A stretch of DNA of 64,000 bases, taken from NCBI GenBank assembly GCA_949825045.1, contig OX463812.1, positions 3,084,661 through 3,148,660 of the forward strand. Reading direction: 5' to 3'. Within the stretch, counting starts at the first letter, position 1, and the number at the start of each line of letters is the position of its first letter. This document shows, one piece after another, positions 34,572-46,989 of this stretch. The notes below the pieces were generated by a model, which saw only the letters and a program-made list of their open reading frames with translations, did no database searches and was not told the DNA's origin. The DNA comes from Argyresthia goedartella. Taxonomy: Eukaryota > Arthropoda > Insecta > Lepidoptera > Argyresthiidae. The translations under genes were made by a program, and so were the position numbers.

Positions 34572-34669
34572 CAAATTGCTGTACACTAGTACAGCAATTT
34601 GTTGAACTGGCTATCTTATTACCGTGGCCACATACTAATGTGGCCGCGGTAATAAGATAGCCAGTTCAA
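34572..34669. repeat. Two adjacent hairpins (13-bp and 32-bp arms)
   Basis: CAAATTGCTGTAC/complement with an ACTA loop (34572-34601), followed immediately by 32-bp arms starting TTGAACTGGCTATCTTATTA with an ACTA loop and one mismatch (34602-34669). The loop sequence is the same in both. Confidence 0.92.
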
Positions 34670-34744
34670 ACAAACATTACTCCCCTTCATCCACACGATC
34701 CCACTTCCTACCCTGTGGGGGGAAGGGGGGGGGGGGGAACTCGT

Positions 34745-35045
34745 CCACCCTGCCTCTGCTTAATAAGGCACTGCCGCTGAAGCCCTCATTAACTATTAAG
34801 AAATCTCCTCTACACCTACCTTACTTAAATGACGGGACTGTATGGAGTGAGTCTAGCTCAACACAGACCTTGCTGTTGATAATTTTGTAATTATTTATTC
34901 CTGCTTATTAATCATAATAAAATCAATCTGTGGGAGTTTCTACGCCGTTCTTCTCCCACAGTGGTCGAATGTAGAGAAGGGGCAAAAATGACGTTTGCTA
35001 AGTATATGTAATCTACAGTAATAAAGAACTTTGACTTTGACTTTG
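34745..35045 (+). pseudogene. LINE-C 3' end, copy 2
   Basis: Shares TTAAATGACGGGACTGTATG, the 3' UTR stem-loop (34928-34936 / 34953-34961) and TTTGCTAAGTATATGTA with the other LINE-C copies. The tail is a TTTGAC microsatellite at 35029-35047. Coding sequence is mostly decayed. Confidence 0.65.
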
Positions 35046-35334
35046 ACTTAAAACTACACATACAAATCTAACAGCATTTTCCAACTTGTGAGGGCAGAAA
35101 TTTGAAAATCTCTTTCTGAGCTGATCGCCTACATTGTTGAACTTCCTATCTGCCAACTTATCAGTTTCATAGGTCGAGTTGTTTCTGATTTTTATATAAT
35201 CGCTTTTCCCCCTTATGGGGGCTAATTTCGATAATAACTTTAATGAACTGACGTCACACATTTATAAAATAAAGTTAAACAGCTTCATAGATCAAGTAAC
35301 TTAATTTGCCTTTCAAGCACCTTGATTTGCCTTT

Positions 35335-35666
35335 CAAGCACAAACACACCTTCCACACACATGCACACCCTACATACACCCACACACGCACTCACATACA
35401 CCGACACACGCGCTCACCATCACAGATACACACACGCCCTCCCTTACCTCACACACATGCACACACACAAACTTACAGAATAATAACACGCAATTTGTTT
35501 AACTACTAAATTACTAATTTTAAGCATAGTGTCATCAGCTCTTATTTATGTTTACTGAACTTATGTGGACATCTGTAATTGGCCTTATTTACTGTATGTT
35601 GTTTTTTGTACGGATTTATGTCTATTGTGCTGTTGATGTCCCAAATAAAGAAAATAATAAAAAAAA
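35335..35666 (+). repeat. CA-rich tract and retroelement-like 3' end
   Basis: CACACA/CACACC-rich tract (35340-35475), then AT-rich sequence ending CCAAATAAAGAAAATAATAA and an A run at 35650-35665. The layout (CA/GT-rich UTR then A-rich tail) resembles a LINE 3' UTR. No RT residues were recognised. Confidence 0.5.
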
Positions 35667-36376
35667 AACTTCTTTTTACATACAAAGTTCATTCCATTAG
35701 CGCGGCTAAATTTTAAGAATCACTTGCTTGGTTGACGTCCTATTCCTATAAACTTCCTACCTGCAAAATTATAGCTTGATAAGTCAAATTATTTTCTGTT
35801 TTTAACCCCCATGTTCTCCCTTAGGGGATACATTTCCCAAATCCCTTCTTTGTGCTTCCTTACGCTATATAGGGAATCCTTGTACAAAGTTTCATGTTCC
35901 TGTGACGAACGGTTTAGGCTATGCGTTGATATATCAGTCAATCAGTCAATAAGCCAGGACTTTTAGGTATATTTACAGAAATTATATCTACAACAGAAAG
36001 GTGTAGTCATAGTTTAGGGTGTTGATATGGGCATCATTCTGAACAACTTTCACTATGAAATCGATTTGATCAGAGCAACTATATTTTTCACTTCTCCATA
36101 CGAAACAGCTGATCGCCCAGCCCAAACTGTATGAAGAACTGAAAATTCAAGTTGTTCAGTTCAAATCGGTTTCATAGTGAAAGTTACTCAGCCACCTTAA
36201 ATATGAATACACCTTTCTGTTACACCCTGTATAGATGCACGCAGTTCTGAGAATATATTTTTATCAGATCGATTTGAGTCATCAAAGGGTCAGGAATAAC
36301 CCGGAATGGTGTCGCCAGTTTTCTCTGTACTTGGCGTTGAAACCACACTTTATTACACGGTAAATAATAGGTGAAA

Positions 36377-37680
36377 TTTCACCTTCCTACTTCCTACTTC
36401 CATAAACGCAAAAGTTTGTGAGTATGTATGGATGTTTGTTACTCTTTTACGCAAAAACTACTGAATGGATTTTAATGAGTACTACCAGTCACTGACAAAG
36501 TCAACTATTGCCTCCTCAAAGAGCAGTTTTTTGACTACAAAGACAGTCAAAAAATCAATCACCAAGTAGTGACCAGGCGAATGGCGCAAGGTAAACTGGT
36601 TACCGAGCGCGCAAACAATTGCTATGGCCGGCGGACGAGCTCATACATGATGACGCGATTAATAAACACCTTACCTCCCGACATTAGAGACTCGATCAGT
36701 CAAACTAATATCAAAGCTAAACTCAAATCACACTTTACAGAACAACTAGAAAGACGGAATAGTTCTTGAGAAATGTACCTACTAATTATATTGAATTTTA
36801 AAATTATGTTTTTGAATGTCATGAATACTATTGAATATTATGTAATTGATTTATTAATGATGTAATTGAATATTTAAAATAATGCTATTGCTAACTTAAA
36901 TACGATAATTAATGAGTAGATCACACCACACACAAACCCCAGTGGTTTAAGTGGTGTTCCCATAATGAGTATGTAAAATTTTGTGTAAATAAATAACTAA
37001 AAAAAAAAAAAAAAATGTACAATAACGTAGCTTATAGATCAAAATAATATATAGGCTATAATTTTGAAAGATATTGTGTGAATTGTTCAAAATATACTGA
37101 TAAGTTTCAAGTAATTAGGAAAAATTCTGCCATATCCTTCCTACTAATATTATAAAGGCGAAAGTTTGTGAGTATGTAATGGATGTTTGTTATTCTTTTA
37201 CGCAAAAACTATTGAATAGATTTTAATGAAATTTTATAATAATGTACCTAGCTTAAACATCAATATAAAACATAGGCTATAATTTATAAAGATATTGTGT
37301 GAATTGTTAGAAATATACTGATAAGTGTCACATAAGTAAAAAAAATTGCCATAACCTTCCTACTCATATTATATAAACGAGAAAGTTTGTGAGTATATAA
37401 TGCATGTTTGTTACTCTTTTACGCAAAAACTATTGAATAGATTTTAATGAAATTTTATAATAATGTAGCTTATACATCAATATAAAACATAGACTTTAAT
37501 TTATAAAGATATTCTGTGAATTGTTAGAAATATACTGATAAGTGTCAAGTAAGTACAAAATTCTGCCATATTCTTCCTGCAAATATTATAAACGCCAAAG
37601 TTTGTGTATGGAATCTGTTACTCTTTCACGAAAAACTACTGAATGGTTTTAATGAAATTTTACAAAAATGATGTTTATAC
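36377..37680 (+). repeat. ~219-bp tandem repeat, three to four units, split by a LINE
   Basis: CTTCCTAC.AATATTATAAA, AAAGTTTGTGAGTATGTA and TTTTACGCAAAAACTA recur at about 36400, 37136, 37356 and 37574. The LINE fragment at 36480-37015 sits in the first unit. The unit itself is a common dispersed insect repeat. Confidence 0.78.
36480..37015 (+). pseudogene. 5'-truncated LINE with poly(A) tail, inside a tandem repeat
   Basis: Open frame 36569-36769 holds VTERANNCYGRRTSSYMMTR and LINTLPPDIRDSISQTNIKA, a LINE RT C-terminus. It is related to the 55.0-kb fragment (TANNYYGERTRAFM). The 3' end is a poly(A) run near 36993-37014. The flanks on both sides belong to one unit of the ~219-bp tandem repeat. 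Confidence 0.7.
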
Positions 37681-38304
37681 ATCAGGATAATCCTACTTAA
37701 GACTTCTAATGTCCGCAAATTCAAAAGTTTTTTCGGGACGATGTGATTTTGTTTTGAAGCGTCGAGCAGTCGTTACCATACTTTACTAGAAGCTATTCAG
37801 GACATTTTCAGGGCAGCGGATAAAGCCTATATTTTTTTTTAAAAAGAGCTCAACATACCTAGTTATATCCCCAAATTATGTTCAATTTGAACTTTCCTTC
37901 TGTCTTCCTTAATTCTGTCACTGACTCACTGACTGACTCACTCACCGATCATCAAAATTACTAACTTCTAGCAGAATTACGTACTTCTAGCAGACCTACA
38001 AACTTGAAATTTTTAACCTGGATTCGTGAATAACGTCGCTCTAACGTTATTGCTTTCCAGCGAGGGGCAAACGAACGCAAAGGTTGATCGGATAGTACGT
38101 TAGCCTTGGGATGTCTCACCTGAGAGTGTACAGCGATAACGACCAACAATTTCGCGCCAATGCGAAGCTGGGGTATGGGTAGGGATACCATATTATTTAT
38201 TTTGCAATCACATTTTGGGTGGTGCGAAGCTCACCAGGTAAGCTAGTTGATTAATAATTTACTGAGTTAAAAACTTAAGCAACAGACTTCAGGTTAAAGC
38301 TGTA

Positions 38305-38603
38305 TTTCTTTCCCCCCGGTTGAGATAAGTACGTCTATATACACGAAAAGTCCTCATCAAAACTTTTGCTGAAGGGAACCACAAACTAAAACGTCATCTG
38401 TGTATATATTTTTTGTTATTGTTGATTTCTTTTTCAAAACCCCCTAATCAATTTTCATAAAAATTACTACCTCTGAAGTAAAACCTACCAATCAAACCAA
38501 GTATCGTCAAAATCGATTGATAATTGATGAAATAATCGCGTGACAAACATACAAAAAACAGTGGCATTGAGAACCTTCCACTTTTTGAAGTCGGTTAAAA
38601 AGA
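38305..38603 (-). mobile_element. AACCGACTTC repeat, minus copy
   Basis: Complement begins TTTTTAACCGACTTCAAAAA and contains CAAAAGTTTTGATGAGGACT. Open frames over 38485-38764 are incidental. Confidence 0.62.
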
Positions 38604-39129
38604 GATTTCTCCTGCAAAGCCCAGGTCGTTGACTCACAACCGTACCCCACAAGAAAGGTCTTGGAACCTTGAACATCAGACCAAACTCTGATTATCATGA
38701 ATAAGCCATCATAATACAGTAATGCCCCAATTTTGTAGTATCGGCGCGTGATATTCCCAAGCAATCATTTCCCAACAGTTGAAAAACCCGCTACGAAGTG
38801 TGCTCGGTAAAAATAACTGCTCTCCCGTCGATTTTCATACGAAACACTTACATTTTATGAACTCGTAAACGCACACAAACGTGTTTATTAGGGCAATAGT
38901 ACATATCGGTCGGGTCGTGTTTGTCTCATTGAAAATTTATCTGGTTTCGTGACTCTATCTTGGGAATGGGATGGCAGATGGCACAGATAGGTTCCGAGTC
39001 ACAGGGCCGACAAGATATATTATACAATGCTGGGTTACCCATATAGTCTTGAATTACATTTTTATATTGAAAATCTGATAAATGTACATAAAATTCCAAA
39101 AACCGTAAAGTGAACGTAAAAATATTTAC

Positions 39130-39240
39130 AACGGTGGTTTCATGCTCGCTTCTTACACAAAAGATGCGATGCCAAATCCGGTGCTGACCTGACCATGTAC
39201 CAATGGGATAAGTAATTATTTACCTTAAATGGACATTCTT
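39130..39240 (+). mobile_element. SINE family 3 head fragment
   Basis: TTCATGCTCGCTTCTTACAC and GACCATGTACCAATGGGATA match the head-to-body junction of family 3. The rest is absent. Confidence 0.5.
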
Positions 39241-39961
39241 TATTATTTTTTTAATTTATTAAACAACCGACCGGACGGAGCCGATATTGGAAACCGGAAC
39301 TTTTATAGGTATATCATATAATTACAGCCAGCTACATATGGTATACAAACTATATAGAGATAGACTCAAGTGAATAAGAACTGCTTGTCATATCTTCCCT
39401 CCCCCTCCCGTAAGCACAACTGTGTCTCTGCCGCGCCATATGGTAAATGGCGATGTATGTCTGTAAACGTAAAATATTAGGCTGTATTTGGTTTCATAGA
39501 ATAAATCACTTTGTATTAGACTCTTGTTTGTATTTGCTTCGTTAGATAATTTTTGCCATTTTTAAACAATACCTTTACCTACCGTGATGGAGAATATCCA
39601 TTCATTATATTTATAACCCATGAGGAGCATACAGTCCCTATCTTTATATTTTCTTTTCGATGCTCACAAACTGTCTTCTATTTTCAAGCATTCCAGACGA
39701 TTAAGTGGTAAAAACAAATCTTGCCTGGTTTATTCTGTGTTCGTGTTTACACATCAACACATACATTAACATAAGTCAAAGATAAATCATAACCATCACT
39801 CAACTCTAGCGGAGCCAAAGTCAAAAGGAGAAGTTAAAGACGAAGAGCCATAAATATACGAGTTTGTTATGATTTCGCCTAAGACCGCATACTGTGGACC
39901 GCATACATGAATCGTTCCAATGCATATGCCACCGGAAGTTTATTAATATTATTAGTTTTTG

Positions 39962-40225
39962 TTCTTACATGTCAACCTAACACGAAGACAAATCTGGGGC
40001 TTCGCTGCGCTCGCCCCCTCTAGTCTTCACCTAAGCTACCGCGGTGTTTGCCCTGGTATTTTGTTTGCAATTCAAGTTTAAACCAACTTACTATTTAGCG
40101 GTTTTAACCGTTAGTTGATCAACTACCGCGTCAGTACGCAGTACGCTACAGTTTACTATCTGTCGATAGTTGACCAACTTACGAGAAAAAAAGCGTTAGT
40201 TGATCAACTGACGGTTTTGACTATC
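39962..40225. mobile_element. Decayed DNA-transposon remnant with GTTGATCAACT palindromes
   Basis: The segment 39962-40070 is the inverse of the inner part of the element at 50671-51176. Next to it, TTAGTTGATCAACT motifs occur at about 40111 and 40196. A GC-rich patch (40262-40315) follows. Probably related to the 50.7-kb element, but the ends are not resolved. Confidence 0.45.
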
Positions 40226-40380
40226 TTACGGTGACACAAATATTTCTAAGGAACGTTCAGGAAAACTGTGGCGGGGCAGCGGCGGCGCGGCGGGGCGACG
40301 GCCAGCCACCGGTGAATTCGTTAACGCGGCCGAAGGGCGTCCAAGATCATAATAACATAATAATTAGCTTGCTCGTTATT

Positions 40381-40881
40381 AATAGTAGTTTATGTGACTG
40401 CTGCATAATGGAGGGCATTAAAACTCGAGAGTGGGTTTATGAAACGAGCCGAAGGCGAGTTTCATAATAATATCACTCGAGAGTTTTATTGCCTAATTAT
40501 GTACAGTTACAAACACTAGTTTATCTACACACATATCATAAGCTCTCTTTGATGTGTTCAGGAACCGCATGTTTGACCGGCATTGTGGCTCTGCAATTGA
40601 TTAACTTGTTCTGTGGTACCAACTTCTCGCAGGCAGGCGTCGGCGTTCGAAATTTGAATGTCAGTACCAACTTCACAAACAAACTAGGGACGGCACGCGG
40701 ATGGGCGTCGGCGTTCGAAATTTGAATATCATTATATGTAGAAAAACTACACATAATGACCATAATGTGTAGTTTTCCAGATACGAAACGAGTTCTTAAC
40801 CAAGTAGTTTAACATAATGATGATCGTAACGTGCGGTTTTTGAACGCAGTAAAGAGGGTATATGATATGTGTGTAGATAAA
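40381..40881 (+). mobile_element. Composite MITE, copy 3 (with palindromic module)
   Basis: Full structure as in copy 1: lead at 40381, palindromic module about 40410-40492, body with inverted ends to 40881. The two internal CGTTCGAAATTTGAATGTCA-type units are present. The copies differ by scattered substitutions, as expected for independent old insertions. Confidence 0.8.
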
Positions 40882-41037
40882 ACAACATTACGTAGCGTAA
40901 CGTTTTCCCACAAGGGTTGCAGAAGAATAGTTGCGGTCACGTTTAACCAGTTATTCAATTTGCGTGACCGGGGGCTAGCCCAACGTTACATCTATGGAGA
41001 TGTAATTAATATAAAAGATGCCTCTGGTTGAAAATGT

Positions 41038-41245
41038 GACGGCCGACCTCTGTGGCGCTGCGGTTATGGTGGTCAACCATGCGAGAGGTCCCGGGTTCGA
41101 TCCCGGCTGGGGATACAGAAAAAAACGCCAGGTCTTGGATGTTTATATGTGTTTGACGTCGCTGTTTTTGGTTCCCACGACACAGGGTATCCTAGTGTGG
41201 GTCCAGAAGCAATGTATGTGCATGTATGTAAATATTTATTTTTAT
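41038..41245 (+). mobile_element. tRNA-derived SINE, family 2
   Basis: Head GACCTCTGTGGCGCTGCGG, B box GGGTTCGATCCCGG, body GGTCTTGGATGTTTATATG to GTATCCTAGTGTGGGTCC and a GTATGTAAATATT 3' end. Confidence 0.82.
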
Positions 41246-41564
41246 GTTTTTACGAATAATTAAGTCATCGTATTATGATGCCGTTTTTTGTACGGCGCGG
41301 TGTAATAATATACTGATTATTATTACTCCGTGACGAAGTTAAAAAGTTTCTCGTTGCCTTGTTCACTCTTAGCAAATGAACAATTAATCATACTTAATTT
41401 GGTTCCATTAATTCAAATTCAATTAGGCGAGAGTATTTCTGAAATAAACAATATTTACAAGCCAATTAGTTATTACTCTTTATGAACACAAAATTGGTAT
41501 TTAATAACAATGCCAAATTAATAATAATCGGTAAAGTAATAAACTTCTCACGACGGTATCCAGC

Positions 41565-41665
41565 TGCGGCGATGGGCTAGCCACGTCCTGCTAAATTGGA
41601 CTATTGATTAACTGGCTAAACGTGGGCATAATGGTGCTTCTGCCACCCCGTGTGGGAAAAGCCTT
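41565..41665 (+). repeat. Dispersed SINE-like repeat, family 5
   Basis: GCGATGGGCTAGCCACGTCC to TTCTGCCACCCCGTGTGGG matches the repeat at 11935. The segment TTAACTGGCTAAACGTGGGC is the complement of one at 28660 and 40940. Confidence 0.55.
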
Positions 41666-42004
41666 TTTGAACCCTAAATTTAGATTTAATTCAATATTAC
41701 CAAACGTTACGGCTGACTTACCCCCAGTTTCTGAAAGAGTGGTCAATTGTAACAGGCGATAAATGTAAGATTAACTCAAAATAGCGGCACTTGATTAGCT
41801 GAAATGAGTTTACCAAGAGTTTAATAAGTTGTCACGGCTAACTTTCCTTTCGGAAACCCCGCGTTAGTGACTAACTGATAGACAACGCACTGCCTAATGC
41901 ATCGTCGTTACTATCTACGTCACTTTGCGTTATTGACAAAGGCCACAGTTGCACAGCATGTTCTACATACACCATCGGAACTGAAGAAATGGGGCATTTT
42001 TGCC

Positions 42005-42235
42005 GACCGGTTTAGCCTAGCGGGTAGTACCTGTGCCTTCGAAGCTGACGGTCCTAGATTCTAATCCCGGTAAGGGCAAATGTTTGTGTGATGAGACTGA
42101 TGAGCATTAATATTTGTTTCATAGTCTTGGATGTTTTCTATATATTTACTTATGTATTTATCTCTATTGAATATATCGTCGTCTAGTACCCATAACACAA
42201 GCCTTGTTGAGCTTAGTATGGGCCTAGTTTTATTT
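42005..42235 (+). mobile_element. Diverged tRNA-derived SINE, family 1-like
   Basis: tRNA-like head (CGGTTTAGCCTAGCGGGTAG, decayed B box) and body with CGTCGTCTAGTACCCA and GAGCTTAGTATGGGCCTAG. More diverged than the other members. Confidence 0.6.
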
Positions 42236-42239
42236 GTGT

Positions 42240-44710
42240 AAGATTGTCCTCTAATATTTATTTATTTATTTTCAGATGCATAGTCACCTCACGTCACAAG
42301 TGGGAACGACGCGTAAATCAGTGGAACTAGCATCATGAAACTTTCGTGCAGCGGTTCTTTGTTAATAAAATCAATAAAGCAATGAAGCTCCCAACGGTAC
42401 CCCGACAATCGGGTGACGCAACGCAACATAGTAAAGTAACCTTTCAAGGTTCTCGTCCTTCACGCCATAACATTGTGCTGGGCCAATTCCCTTTAGATAA
42501 ATTGCCAGGGGAGGTCGCGGGGCGTGGGAGTGTCGGGCGCAAGGCTCGATAGCCAGATGTGCCGTTCGAGACAATTTTTCGCTAAAGTGGTTACACAAAT
42601 TGAATCTGAGAAGAGCCCGATAGTAGGTGATTACTGTTGCGCGGGCGGTTTGGTTACTGGTAACAGTCGGTTCGATTCGAAGCCGGATTTATTTAGTGTT
42701 GATGGCTTTTTGGGGTCAGGTTTTCTGTGTGACACAACGTATGGGAAAAGGCGTTAAGCTAGGTTTTTATTTCTTTGGAGGGCTGTTGTGGAAATGTGTG
42801 ACGTTTCGAGGAAGGTTGTGTCGATTTGAGTCTCGTAAATGAATTCCGTTTGACTGTGATGAATGAAAGTCTATACAAGCTCAAATATTTGCCAAATTAT
42901 AATATACACTGTTGTTCAAAGGTTTTCTACGGGTTTGTTTGTTTATTAAGATATTCAATCACGCATTTACCTTGTGTGTTTGTGAGTATCAAGCGTATAT
43001 ACGCTTCATACGTATTTTTATGCAAGACTATGCAGTATATACTGCATAGTCTTGCATAAAAATACGTAAATGAAGTCGTTTGAAAAGGACCAATAAATGG
43101 GTTGTTCCCAGAGGTCAATCTGCCCATTGTCCTCCGATCCCAGCCGGGGTCATCCACTCATAAATTAAGAATTGTTTAAATGTCCATATAACAATTCCCG
43201 CCGGGTCAACGAGATTAATTCAAAGTACGGTCGGTGAGAAAAAGCAAAACCGGAACGAGACTTAAACCGGATGAGTATCCCGTTCTGGAATCAGTGGTAT
43301 TTTTCGTAAAGCTGTGTCAAAGAAGTTATAGCGCAGCTTGAAAACACATTTAGACTAGCCATTTGCTCAACACTCCTTCAGAAGAGATTTAAAAGGATTT
43401 AAAAATCTTCTATATTTTGTTATTAATTAGTCCTCCTTTTGTTCAAAATATGCCTTTGTGGTGTATAAATGGAGATTGAATTAATTTGAAGACTGTTCTG
43501 TTTTCACATAATGCACATATCTCTTGATCGACGACAAACAAATTGAATACAGAGAGATAATTAAATAAAGTCAAGATTTTAGCAAATATCTAGAAACGAA
43601 ATTTATATCTTACAAAATGGCAACCCCACAAGAAAAGTACTTTATCGCTTTCTGGCGATAACGCACTAGATGGAACACATTGCGTTGCTTGTACGCTTCA
43701 CATATTTAAAAAACTCCTGTATATTTTTTCCATTAATTGAAACTTAAAGCAAAATAGTTATTTGTGTCACAAGGGAGGAAAATATCACCATAAAAAAAAA
43801 TATCACCATAAATTGTATGTTTTACTTTTTAAATCAAAACTATCGATGACTGTTATTGTGATGTAATGAATATTGATATACGATACCATTTTAATATTCG
43901 ATTCGATTATTTTTATATTTTGGTAAAAGTAGCACAGGAATATTTATCTGTGGTGACCTTTACATAAGCCTTCATAATCAGCCATTATAAAAAAGTAAGT
44001 TTTGTTTTCGTTGTTAAATTATTGTAAAAGTGGTGAAAGTATAATTCAAAGTTTAGGTAGTTGATTCATTATATTTAGAGCACTTAATTTAAATTTTCCT
44101 CATAGTCGGTGTGAAAAGTTGTATGTATCACTCAGGAGCAAAATTATTTTCGTCATGGGCGTTAACGTTGAATCCTTCGTTACGCTCAGGATTCTATCGT
44201 AGCATCCTTCCCTTCACTCTGGATTCAATGTACCGCCCTCGCCGTAAATACATCATTTTGCTCCCTTGTGACACAAAATATATTACACACCAAGGACACT
44301 TGAGATTTTGTGTAAGTGATGTGTGATGAGAGGAATTTGCCTGTTTCTTTTTGACAAATTTGTCAGCTTTATTGAACGGAGAATGTCACGACAGGTAACA
44401 ATTATATTATCTGTCGTAACATATGTCAGCCTGTCGGCTTTATTGAACAGTTCGTTACATTTAGGATTCAATATCGCTCCCGTGACACTGTGCTTTATCC
44501 CCTTTGGTGTATAATCTATCTACTATTATAACCGGACACATGCGATGCGGAGTTACGAGATGAGTAAGGAAAAATTAAAACAAAACGACCAATTACACGC
44601 AATGGACGATGCAAAATAAATATACGAAGTAAAATTTTATTTTATTTTATTTTATTTTAGCCTATTTTAAGGTACTAATTTGAATATTTCGAGTAACAGA
44701 TGTCTTAATC
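42240..44710. other. No gene seen apart from a palindrome
   Basis: Moderately GC-rich 42340-42840 with overlapping short frames on both strands and no family match. Then the 60-bp palindrome (43009-43068) and AT-rich DNA with a repeated AATATCACCATAAA at 43779-43813. Confidence 0.45.
43009..43068. repeat. 60-bp perfect palindrome with no spacer
   Basis: Arms of 30 bp starting TACGTATTTTTATGCAAGAC meet at GCAGTATATACTGC without a loop. A 16-bp palindrome AAGCGTATATACGCTT lies just upstream (about 42990-43005). Confidence 0.93.
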
Positions 44711-44712
44711 CT

Positions 44713-45148
44713 TTTATCTAAACACGTATCATAAACCCTCTTTACTGCGTTCAAAAACCGCACGTTACGATCAGCATAATGTTAAACTACTTTGTAAAAA
44801 CTCATTTCTTATCTGAATATTGAACATTGTGACCATAATGTGTAAATTTTCTACATATAATGACATTCAAATTTCGAACGCCGTCGCCCGCCTGCGTGCC
44901 GCCTCTACTTTGTCTGTGAAGTTGGTACTACAGAACAAGCTAAACAACTCAATGCCACAATGCCGGTCAAACATGCGGTTCCTGAACACATCAAGGAGAG
45001 CTTATATGATATGTGTGAAGATAAACTAGTGTATGTAATTGTAATAATCGAGTGACATTATCATGAAACTCGCCTTCGGCTCGTTTCATAAACCCACTCT
45101 CGAGTATTAATGCCCTCCATTATGTAGCAGTCACATAAACTACTATTT
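44713..45148 (-). mobile_element. Composite MITE, copy 4 (with palindromic module, short body)
   Basis: Minus-strand copy with a shorter body (one CATTCAAATTTCGAACG unit) and the palindromic module at about 45045-45118 (AAACTCGCCTTCGGCTCG core). The body resembles copy 5, marking a subfamily. Confidence 0.78.
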
Positions 45149-45382
45149 AAATAATACTTACAATAATACCTCTAGTGACGTCGATCAAAATGTTTGAACG
45201 GTTACTTGCGGCCGCTTGTTGCCGAGCAAAAACATAAATGTCACTCACATCAACTCACATGAAATGCAATTAAACATTCATAACAATATAAACATTTTAA
45301 AAATTGAGGTAAAAATCACTCTTTACTATTAAGTTATGGACTAATTACATTGTTTTACAGTATATACGTATATTGTTAACAT

Positions 45383-46189
45383 ATGTGCCAATATATGTCC
45401 CAGCAATATGTGCGACACGGCTGTTTCGAGTCTCGGCCGTACCATACACGGTCGGGCGTTAGTCAAGGGTCTATTCTTGGTCCGTTGTTATTTATCATTA
45501 TGATAAATGACCTGGAATTAGAGCTCAAACATGCCAATTGCCTTCTGTATGCGGACGATCTGAAACTGATACTACCCGTAAGCTCAGAGGACGATTGTTG
45601 TTTGCTGCAAGAAGATCTAGACGCGGTCTATAGGTGGAGTGTGAATTACTAACTCCTTTTCAATATTGCTAAGTGTTATTTAATGTCTTTCACGCGCTGT
45701 TCTCAGCCTATAAGCGTAACGTATACACTCGGTACGGAATCTTTGACTCGAGTGTATTCGATTAAGGATGTCGGTGTTACGTTCGACCCTAAACTTACAT
45801 TCCACGAGCACATGAGCACTTTAGCCAAAGAATGCTTCAAAAGATTAGGGTTTGTAATACGGAATAGTAAGGGATTCAAGAACCTGGGTGAGCTCCAGTT
45901 CCTTTACTCACTAGAGGTCAGTCGTAACACCGAGCAGCTTCTGACTGTGTGTCGATTGTTGCGAGGCGACAGCGACTACGCCGCGCTTGTCAGTACGGTA
46001 TGCGCGCTATACATGCCCGACAGATATCTACGCGCGCGCAGGCACCGGCTGTTAGCGGGCGGCACGTACCGCACGGTGGCGCGCCAGTGGTCTCCGCTGG
46101 TGAGGGCGCGGGACAGCCTCAACGCTCTGTTGGCTGCAGCACCATTGACTGATCTGTTTGGTGATGCATGGAGGCATATTGTGCGATAA
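45383..46189 (+). pseudogene. LINE reverse transcriptase fragment (jockey/CR1-like)
   Basis: One frame with a single internal TAA at 45650-45652. Motifs: GVSQGSILGPLLFIIMINDL, LLYADDLKLIL (catalytic YADD) and VYSIKDVGVTFDPKLTFHEH, the conserved box after the active site. The expected segment after LQFLYSL is missing, and the frame jumps to an unrelated-looking, GC-rich, leucine/arginine-rich end (45960-46189), which suggests an internal deletion. The N-terminal endonuclease and fingers are absent. Spacer 46190-46840 shows only AT-rich 3' UTR-like DNA. Confidence 0.82.
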
Positions 46190-46989
46190 TGTGGCAGGTT
46201 CTGCGAGATGAACGTATGAAAGTATTGTCTGTGGATTATTTTGATATTGACATTCTATATATTTTGACATCTCATATATGAATCCCTACCTTGACATTAC
46301 ATATCTGACTTACTGTGAAATTATCTGAAAATATTGAATTTAATTTAAGTCTGCTTTTATTGTGTATATTGTTGTTTAAATTATATTGTGCTATATTTAA
46401 AATGGAACCTGATTTGTAATTTATATGTAAATATGTATTACCCCTTTACCTCTATTTTTTTTTGTATAGCGCATTGGTCATTTGCCTGTATACTGTACAT
46501 CATACCTATGTAATAAAAAAAAATAAAAAATGTTTTACAGTATATCCGCAAATGTTCCAAATAATATCAATTGTAAAACTATGGGAAACTCGAGATGAAT
46601 GCTGCCGAAATTTTAAAGGATTTAGTGGGCTTATTATTTTTCCTGAATGGACCATGAACCCATATATTCAACTAAGCTAATTTCCTCATTCCAATCTTAG
46701 GACTTTATGATAACCTGAGTTTATGAAACTTTATCAAACTAAAAAACTATTAAATTAATATTTGTTTACGTTCTGATTGACAACTGTATCAAAGCCTTTA
46801 TTGACCTGACTTTACCAACTATCTCATGGACCCGGCTGGAAATATACACAGTTAGGTCATACGTCCTGTCACACAATAAAAACTTTTGAATTTAGAACGC
46901 TGGCCACAAAAAAGTTTATTGAATTCGAATTTCGAATTTTTCATGAAAATAAAAATGTGTACTTTTTAGAATTTTCCTCATTTTTAAAT

